A program made the position numbers and the translations under genes. A stretch of 45,801 bases of DNA from Leptospiraceae bacterium. Its GTDB lineage: Bacteria; Spirochaetota; Leptospiria; Leptospirales; Leptospiraceae. The stretch is from the NCBI GenBank assembly GCA_947458405.1, contig CANGZW010000015.1, positions 1-45,801 on the forward strand. The letters are read 5' to 3'. The first letter of the stretch is position 1; each line of letters opens with the position of its first letter. Under the pieces are notes generated by a model. That model did no database searches. It was not told the origin of the DNA and worked only from the letters and a program-made list of their open reading frames with translations. Shown one piece after another: positions 18,013 through 26,940 of this stretch.

Positions 18013-18342
18013 TTAACTCTTAATAGAATTTTTAATCCAATCTAAAAATTTATTACTTCCTTCCACTATTTGCATACATATGATACACGGGTTTGAATAA
18101 GAATGTAATGCTTTGATAGTTAATTCTACTTCGTTGTATTTAGTTTTGATCGATTTCGCTATTAAAATAACTTCAGAATCTTCTATCAATTCATCATTCC
18201 AAATATAAATTGATTCCATTTTATCAATTATATTTGCACAGGCTACTAGCTTTGAACTCACTAGAGCCTTTCCAATCGATCGAGCTTCTTCTTTATTCCT
18301 ACATGTAACATAGAGAAAGTAAAAATCTTCATTTTCTATCAT
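18013..18342 (-). CDS. cutA: divalent-cation tolerance protein CutA
   Basis: A 109-residue CutA1-family protein, which forms stable trimers related in fold to PII signalling proteins and is linked to copper and other cation tolerance. The family pattern is clear: FLYVTCRNKEEARSIGKAL at the N-terminus, LVACANI, SIYIWNDELIEDSEV, and a C-terminal GSNKFLDWI. The usual HPYExPEI segment is changed to HSYSNPCII, adding a Cys. AGAGGAG lies about 9 bases before the ATG. It is convergent with the Lys-rich mini-gene and divergent from the sensor kinase gene. Confidence 0.93.
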   Translation of the reverse strand: MIENEDFYFLYVTCRNKEEARSIGKALVSSKLVACANIIDKMESIYIWNDELIEDSEVILIAKSIKTKYNEVELTIKALHSYSNPCIICMQIVEGSNKFLDWIKNSIKS

Positions 18343-18458
18343 ACAATTAGCTCCTCTTGTGATCTGATTTATTGAAGAATAATATGCATTTTCGTTCTTA
18401 AAAAAATATATTACTCTTGAGATACTTAACTATAATTATAAAATGTGATTGTTAAGCT

Positions 18459-21400
18459 ATGAAAAAATTTATAATTGACTTTTCAGTTAGAAATATAGGT
18501 CGAATGAATAACTTTTATCTATTTACTTTTAGGCTAATGAAGCCATTAATCTTCTTTCTACTACTATTTCAAATTAGCTTTTCATCTTGTAACCTTATAA
18601 ATTCTACATCTCAGCTGACTGCAAAAAATGGAAAAATTAATCTTGGTGAGTATGATTTTACTACCCAGGGGAATTTATTTCTAAATGGGGAATGGGAATT
18701 TTATTGGAGAAGGTATTATTCCTATGAAGATTTTAAAAATGGGAATTTAATAAAATCTGACTTAGTGATCCTCCCCGGCAACTGGAAGAACAACGATACT
18801 ACCAACTCAAAAATAGAGAATTATGGGTATGGAACATATTTACTCAAAATCATCTGTAAGAATCCAATAAACTTGTTTATAAAAGTAAATAATATCTACG
18901 GTGCATATCAAATTACTCTAAATGGAAATAGGATAGCTTCCAATGGAACCCTTTCCTCTATTAAGCAATTAAATAATCCGGATAGACTTCTCCAGATAAA
19001 TAATTTTAATCTAAAGGCGGGAGAAAATTTAGTCTTACTACAAGCATCTAATTTCGAGTTTCATAGAGGGGGGTTCGGTGCTATAATTATTGGCTCAAAA
19101 GAAGATATTTATGATTTATATGATAAAAATATTATTATAGAGCTTTTTGGATCGGGAGCATTATTGATTCTCGGATTTTATCACATTGGATTTTCTTTAA
19201 GAAGAAAAAGAGAGAAATACTTATTATATTATGGTATATTTTGTATTTTATTTTCCCTAAGGATGATAATTACCGGAGAGGCGGCGATAAACAATCTCTT
19301 TAAAACCATTCCCTTTGGATTGGGAATTACACTGGAGTACCTTTCTTTTTATCTAGCGGCTCCATTTATAGTTTTGTATATAAATGAATTATACCCAGAA
19401 GATAAGCATCAAAAAGTTACAAATTTATTTATGATAATTACAGTAATATTATCCCTATCAATATTTATATTACCAATTAATTATTTTTCTGCAACGATAG
19501 ATTTCATGAGAGTAGTATCTATACTCTACATTTTTTATAGTTCTTATATTGTTATAATTGCAATTCGGAATAAGAGGCATAATTCTAAGTCTCTTGGAGT
19601 TATATATTTAATTCTGATAGGGTATGTTCTTCATGAAATTCTAAGAAATTTAGAAATTATAAATTCTTCCTCTTACTTGAATGTGGGATTTTTAATTTTT
19701 AGTTTTTCCCAAGGGTATCTTCTTTCAGGAGAATTAGCTAGAGAAATCATCAATATCGAAGAAATGAAGGGGGACTTAGAAAAAATAGTCAAAGAGAGGA
19801 CGAAGGAGTTAGAAAAATCCAATATCAAAGCTATTAAAGCAAAAGAAGAGATTGAAACTATAAATAGTATTACATTAAAAATACTAGATAGTCATTCATT
19901 AGAAGAAACATTATACCATATTTTTGACTATATTTTAGATCGATACCCATTTGATGCATTAGCATTGTACTTTGTGGATAATCAAAAAAAGATAGCATAT
20001 CCTTATAAAGTCAGAGGTAGAAATATTTCCGATTCAAATTATAATTTTTTAAAGACCTATTCTGTGAATTTACGAGATTCAAAGTCATTATTTACATCTG
20101 CATTGAATCGAGGAAAGATTACATATCTTCCAAAAATGAAAAAAGGATTTTTGAACAAAATAACAGATTTAAAATTTATAAATACATTTCAGTCTAAGTC
20201 ATTTTTATACGTTCCTGTCAGAGTAGAAAATAAAGCCTACAGTATGTTTATGGGAACAACAAATCGTAAACAGTTAGATTTAAAAAATGATGATTTAATT
20301 TCTATATCTAGATTCGTTTCCCAGATTACAGGAGTCGTACAAAAGGTAAGACTACTAGAAGAAACAAATCTTGCTAAAATGGAAGCAGAGAATCAAAGAA
20401 AAGAAACAGAAGATTTGAATGCTTTAATAAAAAGTCTGAATGAAGACCAAAATATAAAAGTGATAATGCAAAAGCTCTTTGATTACATTCAGGCCAAGTA
20501 TGATTTAAATTATTATGGACTCGGAATTCTATCTTCTTCTAAGGAAACCTTAGAATTCAAAAACATGAAACTTCCCTCTAATTTACAAAAAAAAGATAAA
20601 GATAAAATTGAGAACTTATCTATTCCTTTGAGTGAGAATTCAAATGGTTTACATGCTGTAGTATATAAAAAGAAAAAAACTATGTACATTAATAAAATTA
20701 GAGAATATGGAACTCCTGAAGAAATCGAAGTACTTAGGATATGTAATTTCAAAAATTATATTATTATTCCACTCGTACTACAGGGAGAACTTATAGGAGT
20801 TTTAGATCTTGCCGGCGATTCAGATATAAAACTGAATAAAAACGACATAGTTCGACTGTCTATTCTAGGAGAACAACTCGCAGGAATTGTGCATAGTTCA
20901 AACTTAGTAAAAAAAATCCAAAAAGAAAAAGATAAAGTAGAATCAGCTAGAATTGAGACAGAAATTCTGAATAGTTTATTGAAAAGAATTAATGATACAA
21001 ATGATATCTATAAAATTGCAATGGAGATTTTTGCCTATACCCATGTTGTGTATCAGTTTAAAAATTATGCTCTATTTTTAATCTCCCAGGATAGAGAGAC
21101 AATCAATTTAATAGATTCGAATATCCTTGAAAGTTTAAGCGAGGAAGAGCAAGAAAGATTATACGAAACAAAGATTCCCATATTAAATAACCAAGGCGCA
21201 CATGGTTATGTGATGACAAAGAAAAAGCTAACCTACATTCCGAATATTAGGAAGAAGTTTGCAGTTCAAGAAGAGATTAATATTATAGAAATGCTAAATA
21301 TCAATTCTTTATTCATAATTCCACTTGTTTTACATAACAATGTGATTGGATTTTTGGATTTTACTAATCATGATGAAAAACTTAAATTATCTCCCTCTGA

Positions 21401-22517
21401 TAAAACGAAACTATCAATTCTCGGAGAACAAGTTGCAGGAGCAATTTTTAATTCCAATCTGTTAAAAGAAGTAAAAGAAGAAAAACAAAAAGTTGAATTA
21501 GCGATGAGAGCATTACAAAATGCTCAGAATCAATTGATTGAATCCGGAAAAATGGCTGCTCTAGGTCAATTAGTGGCGGGTGTTGCTCATGAATTAAATA
21601 CGCCTATTGGTGCGATCAAAGCAACAGCTGAAAATATGAGAGTATCTTTGGTGCAAACTTTTGAATATTTGCCCGAGTTAATTCGAGAGCTTCCGCTAGA
21701 TTTAATATTTTTGTCTAGGGAATTAGTGAATATAGCGGTCAATTCTAATGAATTTGTATCAACGAAAGATGAGAGAAAAATCAAAAGAGAGCTAAGATCG
21801 AATCTTGATGAACAAGGGATTGATATAGCATCTGATATAGCGGACACTTTGGTAGATATAAAAATATTCAAATTAGAGGAGAGATATAACATTCTTTGGT
21901 CACATGAGCGAAGAAGAGAGATTTTAAGAATGGTGTACGACTTAGCAGGTTTACAAATAAAGGTAAAAAATGTCGAATCAGCAGTTGATAAAACTTCAAA
22001 AATTGTTTATGCATTAAAAAATTATTCCCATCGTGAAAACTCAAATGATAAGAAAGAAGCTAATATCATAGATGGCATAGAAACGGTAATAGTTATTTAT
22101 CAAAACTATATCAAGAAGGGAATAATTGTAGAAAAGCACTATGAGAATATCCCTAATATTTTTTGTTATAAAGATGAGTTAAATCAAATTTGGACTAATC
22201 TTATTCATAATTCTATTCAAGCGATGAATGGAGAGGGTACAATTAAAATAAATGTATCTTCTAAAAATCAATTTTTTGAAAACATCAATAAACAGGTAGA
22301 TTATATAGAAGTAAGTATAGAAGATAACGGGCCGGGAATTCCGGCAGAGGTACTACCTAAAATTTTTAATCCTTTTTTTACTACAAAAAAAGCGGGAGAA
22401 GGGACTGGCCTTGGGTTACATCTTTGTAAAGAAATTATTGAAAAACATGATGGAATTATTACAGTTAATTCAGTCCCTGGAAAAACAGAATTTATTATTA
22501 AAATTCCGATTATTTAA
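18459..22517 (+). CDS. multi-domain sensor histidine kinase (7TMR-DISM, three GAF domains)
   Basis: A 1352-residue membrane sensor kinase. After a hydrophobic segment ending SFSSC (possible lipobox), residues 60-215 form an extracytoplasmic beta-sandwich (NGEWEFYW start, 7TMR-DISM extracellular type), then about seven membrane helices (225-425). A coiled coil leads to three GAF-like repeats (about 465-630, 645-815, 830-1005) separated by short coiled coils. The kinase core has the H-box VAGVAHELNTPIGAI with phospho-acceptor H1044, the N-box HNSIQAMN near 1250, DNGPGIP, a PFFTTK F-box and GEGTGLGL. A helical stretch of roughly 140 residues separates dimerisation and ATP domains. Start is uncertain: ATG at 18459, 18504 or 18537 are in frame and the last gives the tidiest signal sequence. 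No response regulator is adjacent. Confidence 0.9.
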   Translation: MKKFIIDFSVRNIGRMNNFYLFTFRLMKPLIFFLLLFQISFSSCNLINSTSQLTAKNGKINLGEYDFTTQGNLFLNGEWEFYWRRYYSYEDFKNGNLIKSDLVILPGNWKNNDTTNSKIENYGYGTYLLKIICKNPINLFIKVNNIYGAYQITLNGNRIASNGTLSSIKQLNNPDRLLQINNFNLKAGENLVLLQASNFEFHRGGFGAIIIGSKEDIYDLYDKNIIIELFGSGALLILGFYHIGFSLRRKREKYLLYYGIFCILFSLRMIITGEAAINNLFKTIPFGLGITLEYLSFYLAAPFIVLYINELYPEDKHQKVTNLFMIITVILSLSIFILPINYFSATIDFMRVVSILYIFYSSYIVIIAIRNKRHNSKSLGVIYLILIGYVLHEILRNLEIINSSSYLNVGFLIFSFSQGYLLSGELAREIINIEEMKGDLEKIVKERTKELEKSNIKAIKAKEEIETINSITLKILDSHSLEETLYHIFDYILDRYPFDALALYFVDNQKKIAYPYKVRGRNISDSNYNFLKTYSVNLRDSKSLFTSALNRGKITYLPKMKKGFLNKITDLKFINTFQSKSFLYVPVRVENKAYSMFMGTTNRKQLDLKNDDLISISRFVSQITGVVQKVRLLEETNLAKMEAENQRKETEDLNALIKSLNEDQNIKVIMQKLFDYIQAKYDLNYYGLGILSSSKETLEFKNMKLPSNLQKKDKDKIENLSIPLSENSNGLHAVVYKKKKTMYINKIREYGTPEEIEVLRICNFKNYIIIPLVLQGELIGVLDLAGDSDIKLNKNDIVRLSILGEQLAGIVHSSNLVKKIQKEKDKVESARIETEILNSLLKRINDTNDIYKIAMEIFAYTHVVYQFKNYALFLISQDRETINLIDSNILESLSEEEQERLYETKIPILNNQGAHGYVMTKKKLTYIPNIRKKFAVQEEINIIEMLNINSLFIIPLVLHNNVIGFLDFTNHDEKLKLSPSDKTKLSILGEQVAGAIFNSNLLKEVKEEKQKVELAMRALQNAQNQLIESGKMAALGQLVAGVAHELNTPIGAIKATAENMRVSLVQTFEYLPELIRELPLDLIFLSRELVNIAVNSNEFVSTKDERKIKRELRSNLDEQGIDIASDIADTLVDIKIFKLEERYNILWSHERRREILRMVYDLAGLQIKVKNVESAVDKTSKIVYALKNYSHRENSNDKKEANIIDGIETVIVIYQNYIKKGIIVEKHYENIPNIFCYKDELNQIWTNLIHNSIQAMNGEGTIKINVSSKNQFFENINKQVDYIEVSIEDNGPGIPAEVLPKIFNPFFTTKKAGEGTGLGLHLCKEIIEKHDGIITVNSVPGKTEFIIKIPII

Positions 22518-22555
22518 CTTTAAAATTCAATTCGAATAATCACTCTGGAGAATAA

Positions 22556-24067
22556 ATGATATCTAGAATTTCAGAATACAAACACAAGATAATAATCACC
22601 TTAATTGTATTTTTAAGCTTTTACATCTTATTTTCAATTAATCCTAAGTCTTTATTTATTGGAGACAATTTAATAAAACTAATACAAGCAAATGCTATCA
22701 TTGAAAATGATTTTATTTCAGAAGAGGTAAAGTGTAAAATTATCAAAGAATTTGGTGGGTGTAAATATATATTACCAAATTTTAATTATATTAATAATAA
22801 ACTGATAGGCCCTTTCCCTATATATCAGTCCTATTTTATGGCTTTAATAATTTATTTTTTCAATCCTGCATTTATAATATTCATATCCGTCATATTATTT
22901 TTGATAACACTGCTAGTAATATATAAAATATGGAAAATAGAAATAGAGATATTACTTATGATTTTGTTAAGTACTCCGATTTTATTTCATTTTATAGGTT
23001 TCCTGGATGTAGCCATCTCTGTTTTGATTATTACTATATCTATTTCAATCATTAATGTTGAAATGAGTAAAACTAACCTCTCATGGATAGGTTTTATATC
23101 TGGAATATCTGTTTGGTTTAGACCTGAATCAATTATTTTTTTGAGTTTTTTTATTTTGCTGATATTTATTTTTAAAATTAATATTAAATTTTTATACTAT
23201 TATCTTTTTTTTCTTTTAGCTTCAATATTAATATTTTTACTTATAAATCTTTTAAACTATAATAATGTTTTAGGAACAAGAGTTATTTCAAATCAATCGG
23301 ATATTTTGAATTTTGATCTGATTTCTAAATTACGAATTATTAAATCCTTATTAATATATGGAGATGGTAGATATGGAACTTTTGGTTACATGCCTTATCT
23401 TTCAATTTTTATTATTATATATATAATCAATATAAAAGATATCCCTAAAAAATTTACTGTCCTTTTTGTTTCTTCAATTCTTAGTATAGTATCAATTTCT
23501 ATTTTATCTCCAAATAACTCTAATATTGATTGGGGAAGTAGATATGTAACTAACTCCTTAATACCAATACTCTTATCTTTTACAGGAATAAATAAAAATC
23601 ATTTAAATAAATTATCGAAAATAGTTTTATCTATATTATTGATATATTCAATGAGTATTACAGTTAAATATTATAATTTTCACAAATCAATGTCAAAGGA
23701 AGTAATTAAGATTGATCAATTACTTCAATCTCAAAGTTCTGATTTATGGATATTTTCAAATCAAGCATTACTTAATTTTTCAAATGTTTCTATTATATTG
23801 CAACCAATTTTATTTTTGAAAGATTCAGATGATATAAATGAACTATCACAAATAATTCAGGGGCAGTCAAAGATTAATTCATTTAGCTTTTTTCAAATTA
23901 ATCCTATGTTATATAAATATAATCCTAATTCTATAGATTTTCCAAATCCTTTTTATTCTAATTTAGAGTATGAAAATCAATTAATTACCAAATTTAAAGA
24001 AAAATTCGATATAATTTCATATCATGAAGATGTTTTTATGAATTCTTATACATTCAAAATCAAGTAA
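22556..24067 (+). CDS. polytopic membrane protein, putative GT-C-type glycosyltransferase
   Basis: A 503-residue inner-membrane protein with about ten hydrophobic helices, low complexity in I, L, F and N, and a soluble C-terminal tail. The first periplasmic loop carries GDNLIKLIQANA with an Asp where GT-C enzymes have their catalytic acid, and a later loop has NIDWGSRYVTN. From memory this resembles a leptospiral family of putative glycosyltransferases (LA_3751/LA_3752-type), not verified. CTGGAG lies 5 bases before the ATG. It follows the sensor kinase by 38 bases on the same strand and is convergent with rluD. It is a candidate for transfer of lipid-linked sugars in the envelope. Confidence 0.55.
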   Translation: MISRISEYKHKIIITLIVFLSFYILFSINPKSLFIGDNLIKLIQANAIIENDFISEEVKCKIIKEFGGCKYILPNFNYINNKLIGPFPIYQSYFMALIIYFFNPAFIIFISVILFLITLLVIYKIWKIEIEILLMILLSTPILFHFIGFLDVAISVLIITISISIINVEMSKTNLSWIGFISGISVWFRPESIIFLSFFILLIFIFKINIKFLYYYLFFLLASILIFLLINLLNYNNVLGTRVISNQSDILNFDLISKLRIIKSLLIYGDGRYGTFGYMPYLSIFIIIYIINIKDIPKKFTVLFVSSILSIVSISILSPNNSNIDWGSRYVTNSLIPILLSFTGINKNHLNKLSKIVLSILLIYSMSITVKYYNFHKSMSKEVIKIDQLLQSQSSDLWIFSNQALLNFSNVSIILQPILFLKDSDDINELSQIIQGQSKINSFSFFQINPMLYKYNPNSIDFPNPFYSNLEYENQLITKFKEKFDIISYHEDVFMNSYTFKIK

Positions 24068-24082
24068 AGGGTAGGATTGTAA

Positions 24083-25015
24083 TTACTTTAAACTAGCTTC
24101 ATTCTCAAAATTCAAAAAATTATCTGGGAAGGAAAGCTCGACTTTAATATCTCTGTTCTCAAATGGATGTTTGAATTGTATCATTTGAGAAAAAAGCAGT
24201 AAGCCATACTTTTCAAATTCAGATCCAGAGCGAGAGTAAAGCATATCACCCACCACGGGACATCCGAGAGATTGAAAATGAACTCTGATTTGGTGAGTAC
24301 GTCCAGTTTCTATTGTAACTTCGGCGAGGGAGAAAACTCTTCCTTTTCGGGAGTTGATAGTTTTTATAATTTTATAATTTGTAATAGCTTTTCTTCCCGT
24401 ATCACGAATACACATTTTTAATCGTTCTGTAGGATGTCTGCCTATTTTAGATTCAATTCTGCCTAAGGGACTTTTTGGAGATTGCAAAAGCCATGCAAAG
24501 TATTTTTTTTCAATCTCTCTTTTCTGAAACATGCCGGATAAGGCAATATGAGCTCTGTCATTTTTGGCTATAATCATTACCCCAGAGGTAGGCTTATCGA
24601 GCCTATGGACAATTCCTGGTCTAGATTCTCCACCAAATTTAGAAAGTTCTTTAAAATGGTACAATAATCCATTCACCAAACTCGGTCTATTATCCTCAGG
24701 ACCTCCGTGGGACGCTATACCGGCAGGTTTATTAATAATCATAAAGTCTGTTTCATCTAAAAGAACGCTTAAATCCATTTGAATTGGAAGAAGGTGAGAA
24801 TTGGCGCGCGGAGGAATATTTATTGAAAATATTTCGCCTACTTTCACCTTTTGGCCTGCTTTTACAGTCTGATTAGTAAGGGTTTGTACAACACAGCCCT
24901 GTTTTATCCACTTTTGTATAGAGGTACGTGAAATTTCATCTCCTGTGGCATGAGTAAGAAAATGATCAAGGCGGAGGTTTTTATCCTCTTCTTTGGTTTC
25001 AAAGGTAAGTTTCAT
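24083..25015 (-). CDS. rluD: RluA/RluD-family pseudouridine synthase
   Basis: A 310-residue RNA-modifying enzyme that isomerises uridine to pseudouridine in rRNA or tRNA. An N-terminal S4-like domain (about 15-75: RLDHFLTHA, SRTSIQKWIKQG) precedes the catalytic domain. The catalytic motif HRLDKPTSGVM has the essential D140; INKPAGI near 94 and the closing motif ETGRTHQIRVHF are intact. Length and order match RluD or RluC type enzymes; the exact target site cannot be told from the sequence, so the symbol is tentative. No ribosome site is seen. It is divergent from loa22 across a 97-base region with two palindromes. Confidence 0.85.
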   Translation of the reverse strand: MKLTFETKEEDKNLRLDHFLTHATGDEISRTSIQKWIKQGCVVQTLTNQTVKAGQKVKVGEIFSINIPPRANSHLLPIQMDLSVLLDETDFMIINKPAGIASHGGPEDNRPSLVNGLLYHFKELSKFGGESRPGIVHRLDKPTSGVMIIAKNDRAHIALSGMFQKREIEKKYFAWLLQSPKSPLGRIESKIGRHPTERLKMCIRDTGRKAITNYKIIKTINSRKGRVFSLAEVTIETGRTHQIRVHFQSLGCPVVGDMLYSRSGSEFEKYGLLLFSQMIQFKHPFENRDIKVELSFPDNFLNFENEASLK

Positions 25016-25032
25016 AAAATGATTGAAGGATT

Positions 25033-25055
25033 GTAAAAATTTCTTTAATTTTTAC
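25033..25055. promoter_or_regulatory. palindrome 1 in the rluD-loa22 divergent region
   Basis: Arms GTAAAAATT and AATTTTTAC are perfectly complementary around TCTTT (9-base arms, 23 bases in all). It begins 18 bases from the rluD start codon and could be an operator or an RNA hairpin in the rluD leader. Confidence 0.5.
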
Positions 25056-25057
25056 TT

Positions 25058-25070
25058 CTATCAGTGATAG
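25058..25070. promoter_or_regulatory. palindrome 2 in the rluD-loa22 region, tetO-core-like
   Basis: CTATCAGTGATAG is a perfect 13-base palindrome (6-base arms, central G) located 43 bases before the loa22 start. As I remember it, it equals the core of the Tn10 tetO2 operator, so a TetR-family repressor is a reasonable candidate. No tetR-type gene is in the window. No convincing -35/-10 pair could be placed around it. Confidence 0.5.
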
Positions 25071-25112
25071 TGGTAACTTGGTAAATAATAAATAGAAAAG
25101 GAAGCACTATTT

Positions 25113-25787
25113 ATGCGCTCAATCTCTAATTTTCGAATTATCCTAATGGGGATAATCATACTTTCTCTGGCTTTTTGTTCAAATGATAAGAAGGATTCCA
25201 ATCCCAATACAAATGATTCCAGCCAGTCAACAAACGACAGTGGTAATGCACCCAAAGACAGAAGTTTAGAGGGTGAAGGGGATTCAAGTTCTGAAGCTAA
25301 AAAACCTGAAATTCCAACAAATATTGATCCTAATATTGCTTTAATAAGAGAAATGAATGAAAAATTTAAAAATGTTCGTTATCCCGATGGTAATACAATT
25401 GAAGGGTTTGAATATAAGAAATGGGAAATCCCCAATAGACAAGATTTTGTAAAATGGATTAAAGCCTCTGGAAATATTATCAAAGAATCTTTAGATAAAT
25501 TTCCTGAATCTATTAAACTAGAAATTTCTGGACACGCAGATACATCGGGTCCTGAAGAAAAAGAAGGAAACAAATTAGGTAACCTTTATTATTCAAAAAA
25601 GAGAGCAGAAACTGTAAAAAGCTCTTTAGTTAAGTTAGGTTTTCCTGAAAAGAGAATGTCTTTTAAAGGTTTAGGATCCTCTGATCCAATTCCTGGTATA
25701 GATGGTACTTCAGCAAAAAATAGAAGGGTAACATTTAAGTTAGTAAATGAGTCTGCAACTTCGGAGAGTGACGAGACCGATAAGTAA
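25113..25787 (+). CDS. loa22: Loa22-like OmpA-family outer-membrane lipoprotein
   Basis: A 224-residue lipoprotein with signal peptide and lipobox LAFC (lipidated C22), a linker rich in S, N, D and E (23-75), and a C-terminal OmpA domain. It matches L. interrogans Loa22, as recalled, across the domain: RYPDGNT, GFEYKK, LEISGHADTSGPE, EGNKLGNLYYSKKRA, GSSDPIPG and AKNRRVTFKLV. The peptidoglycan-contacting Asp and Arg are present. Compared with Loa22 (about 195 residues) the linker is longer and an acidic tail (SATSESDETDK) is added. Loa22 is the best-known leptospiral virulence lipoprotein, anchoring outer membrane to cell wall. AAAGGAAG lies 8 bases before the ATG. A terminator follows. Confidence 0.92.
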   Translation: MRSISNFRIILMGIIILSLAFCSNDKKDSNPNTNDSSQSTNDSGNAPKDRSLEGEGDSSSEAKKPEIPTNIDPNIALIREMNEKFKNVRYPDGNTIEGFEYKKWEIPNRQDFVKWIKASGNIIKESLDKFPESIKLEISGHADTSGPEEKEGNKLGNLYYSKKRAETVKSSLVKLGFPEKRMSFKGLGSSDPIPGIDGTSAKNRRVTFKLVNESATSESDETDK

Positions 25788-25825
25788 TTTTTTGGGGCCT
25801 CTGTTTTTCCCCACTATTTTACTAA

Positions 25826-25855
25826 AGGCAAAAATCTTTTTATTGGTTTTTGCCT
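25826..25855 (+). terminator. terminator after loa22
   Basis: AGGCAAAAATC and GGTTTTTGCCT form an 11-pair stem (one G-U) with an 8-base loop, followed by a T-rich stretch (GTTCTTCTTTTTTCTG). A weaker GGGG...CCCC hairpin (25794-25812) precedes it. It separates loa22 from fliG. Confidence 0.75.
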
Positions 25856-25921
25856 GTTCTTCTTTTTTCTGTTTTCTCATTCCTTTTTAATTCCGATACT
25901 ACATAATGGTAAGGGAAAATC

Positions 25922-26935
25922 ATGCTTACAAAGAAAACCAATCTAACAGGTAGGCAAAAAGCCGGTGTATTTTTAATAGCCATCGGAAATGATGTAGCTA
26001 CTGAAATATTTAAACACCTCCGGGAAGATGAAATTGAGCAAATTACATTTGAAATTGCTCGATTAGATAAAATTACCCCAGAAGATAAAGAGAAAGTTCT
26101 CATTGAATTCAATGAGATGATGATGGCTCAAGGATTTATCACCAATGGTGGTATTGATTTTGCGAGAGGGCTATTAGAAAAATCCCTCGGTAACCAGAAA
26201 GCCATAGATATTATCAATCGTCTTACTTCTTCTTTGCAGGTAAGACCTTTTGACTTTGTAAGAAGAACGGATCCTGCTCAGTTATTAAACTTTATTCAGG
26301 GAGAACACCCCCAAACTGTTGCATTAATATTATCTTATTTAGAACCCAATAAAGCGGCTACTATCATGTCGTCACTTCCTCACACAATTCAAGCGGATGT
26401 TGCTAAGAGAATTGCTACTATGGATAGAGTAAGTCCTGATGTTTTACGAGAAGTGGAAAGAGTTTTGGAAAGGAAGCTATCTACACTAGCTTCCGAAGAC
26501 TATACCTCTGCGGGTGGTATTGACGCAGTGGTCGAAATCCTGAACAATGTGGATAGGGGAACTGAAAAAACTATCATTGAAGCACTCGAAGAAGAAGATC
26601 CTGAGCTAGCGGAAGAAATCAAGAAAAGAATGTTTGTATTTGAAGATATTGTTCTTCTCGATGACAAAGCTATTCAAAAAGTTATGCGGGAAGTTGATAA
26701 CGCCGATCTGTCGAAGGCACTCAAGTCTGTGGATGCGGAAGTTCAGGAAAAAATCTTTAAAAACATGTCGAAACGAGCCGCTAGCGGTCTTCGGGAAGAG
26801 ATGGATTTTATGGGTCCTGTTCGATTGAAGGACGTAGAAGAGGCACAGCAAAAAATTGTAAATATTATTCGTAAGCTAGAAGAACAAGGGGAAATCGTAG
26901 TAGCAAGATCTGGAGAAGACGAGCTCGTCGCATAA
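25922..26935 (+). CDS. fliG: flagellar motor switch protein FliG
   Basis: A 337-residue rotor protein of the C-ring: it binds FliF by its N-terminal domain, FliM by its middle domain and the MotA stator by its C-terminal helices, setting torque and rotation direction. The N-terminal LTGRQKAGVFLIAIG, middle-domain EHPQTVALILSYL (near 128) and the charged torque helix region (ALKSVDAEVQEKIFKNMSKRAA) are intact. Length is normal. AAGGG lies about 8 bases before the ATG. Spirochaetes can have two fliG genes; whether this is FliG1 or FliG2 cannot be told here. No other flagellar gene is adjacent; an inositol-phosphatase-like gene follows after 5 bases. Confidence 0.97.
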   Translation: MLTKKTNLTGRQKAGVFLIAIGNDVATEIFKHLREDEIEQITFEIARLDKITPEDKEKVLIEFNEMMMAQGFITNGGIDFARGLLEKSLGNQKAIDIINRLTSSLQVRPFDFVRRTDPAQLLNFIQGEHPQTVALILSYLEPNKAATIMSSLPHTIQADVAKRIATMDRVSPDVLREVERVLERKLSTLASEDYTSAGGIDAVVEILNNVDRGTEKTIIEALEEEDPELAEEIKKRMFVFEDIVLLDDKAIQKVMREVDNADLSKALKSVDAEVQEKIFKNMSKRAASGLREEMDFMGPVRLKDVEEAQQKIVNIIRKLEEQGEIVVARSGEDELVA

Positions 26936-26940
26936 TAAAT

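Noticed and set aside
18418-18437. TTGAGA and TATAAT before the sensor kinase as a promoter
   Set aside because: Spacing is only about 8 bases, far too short for a sigma-70 promoter.
24061-24095. AAGTAA/TTACTT repeat between the GT-C-like gene and rluD as a bidirectional terminator
   Set aside because: Stem of only six AT-rich pairs with a long loop and no T-run.
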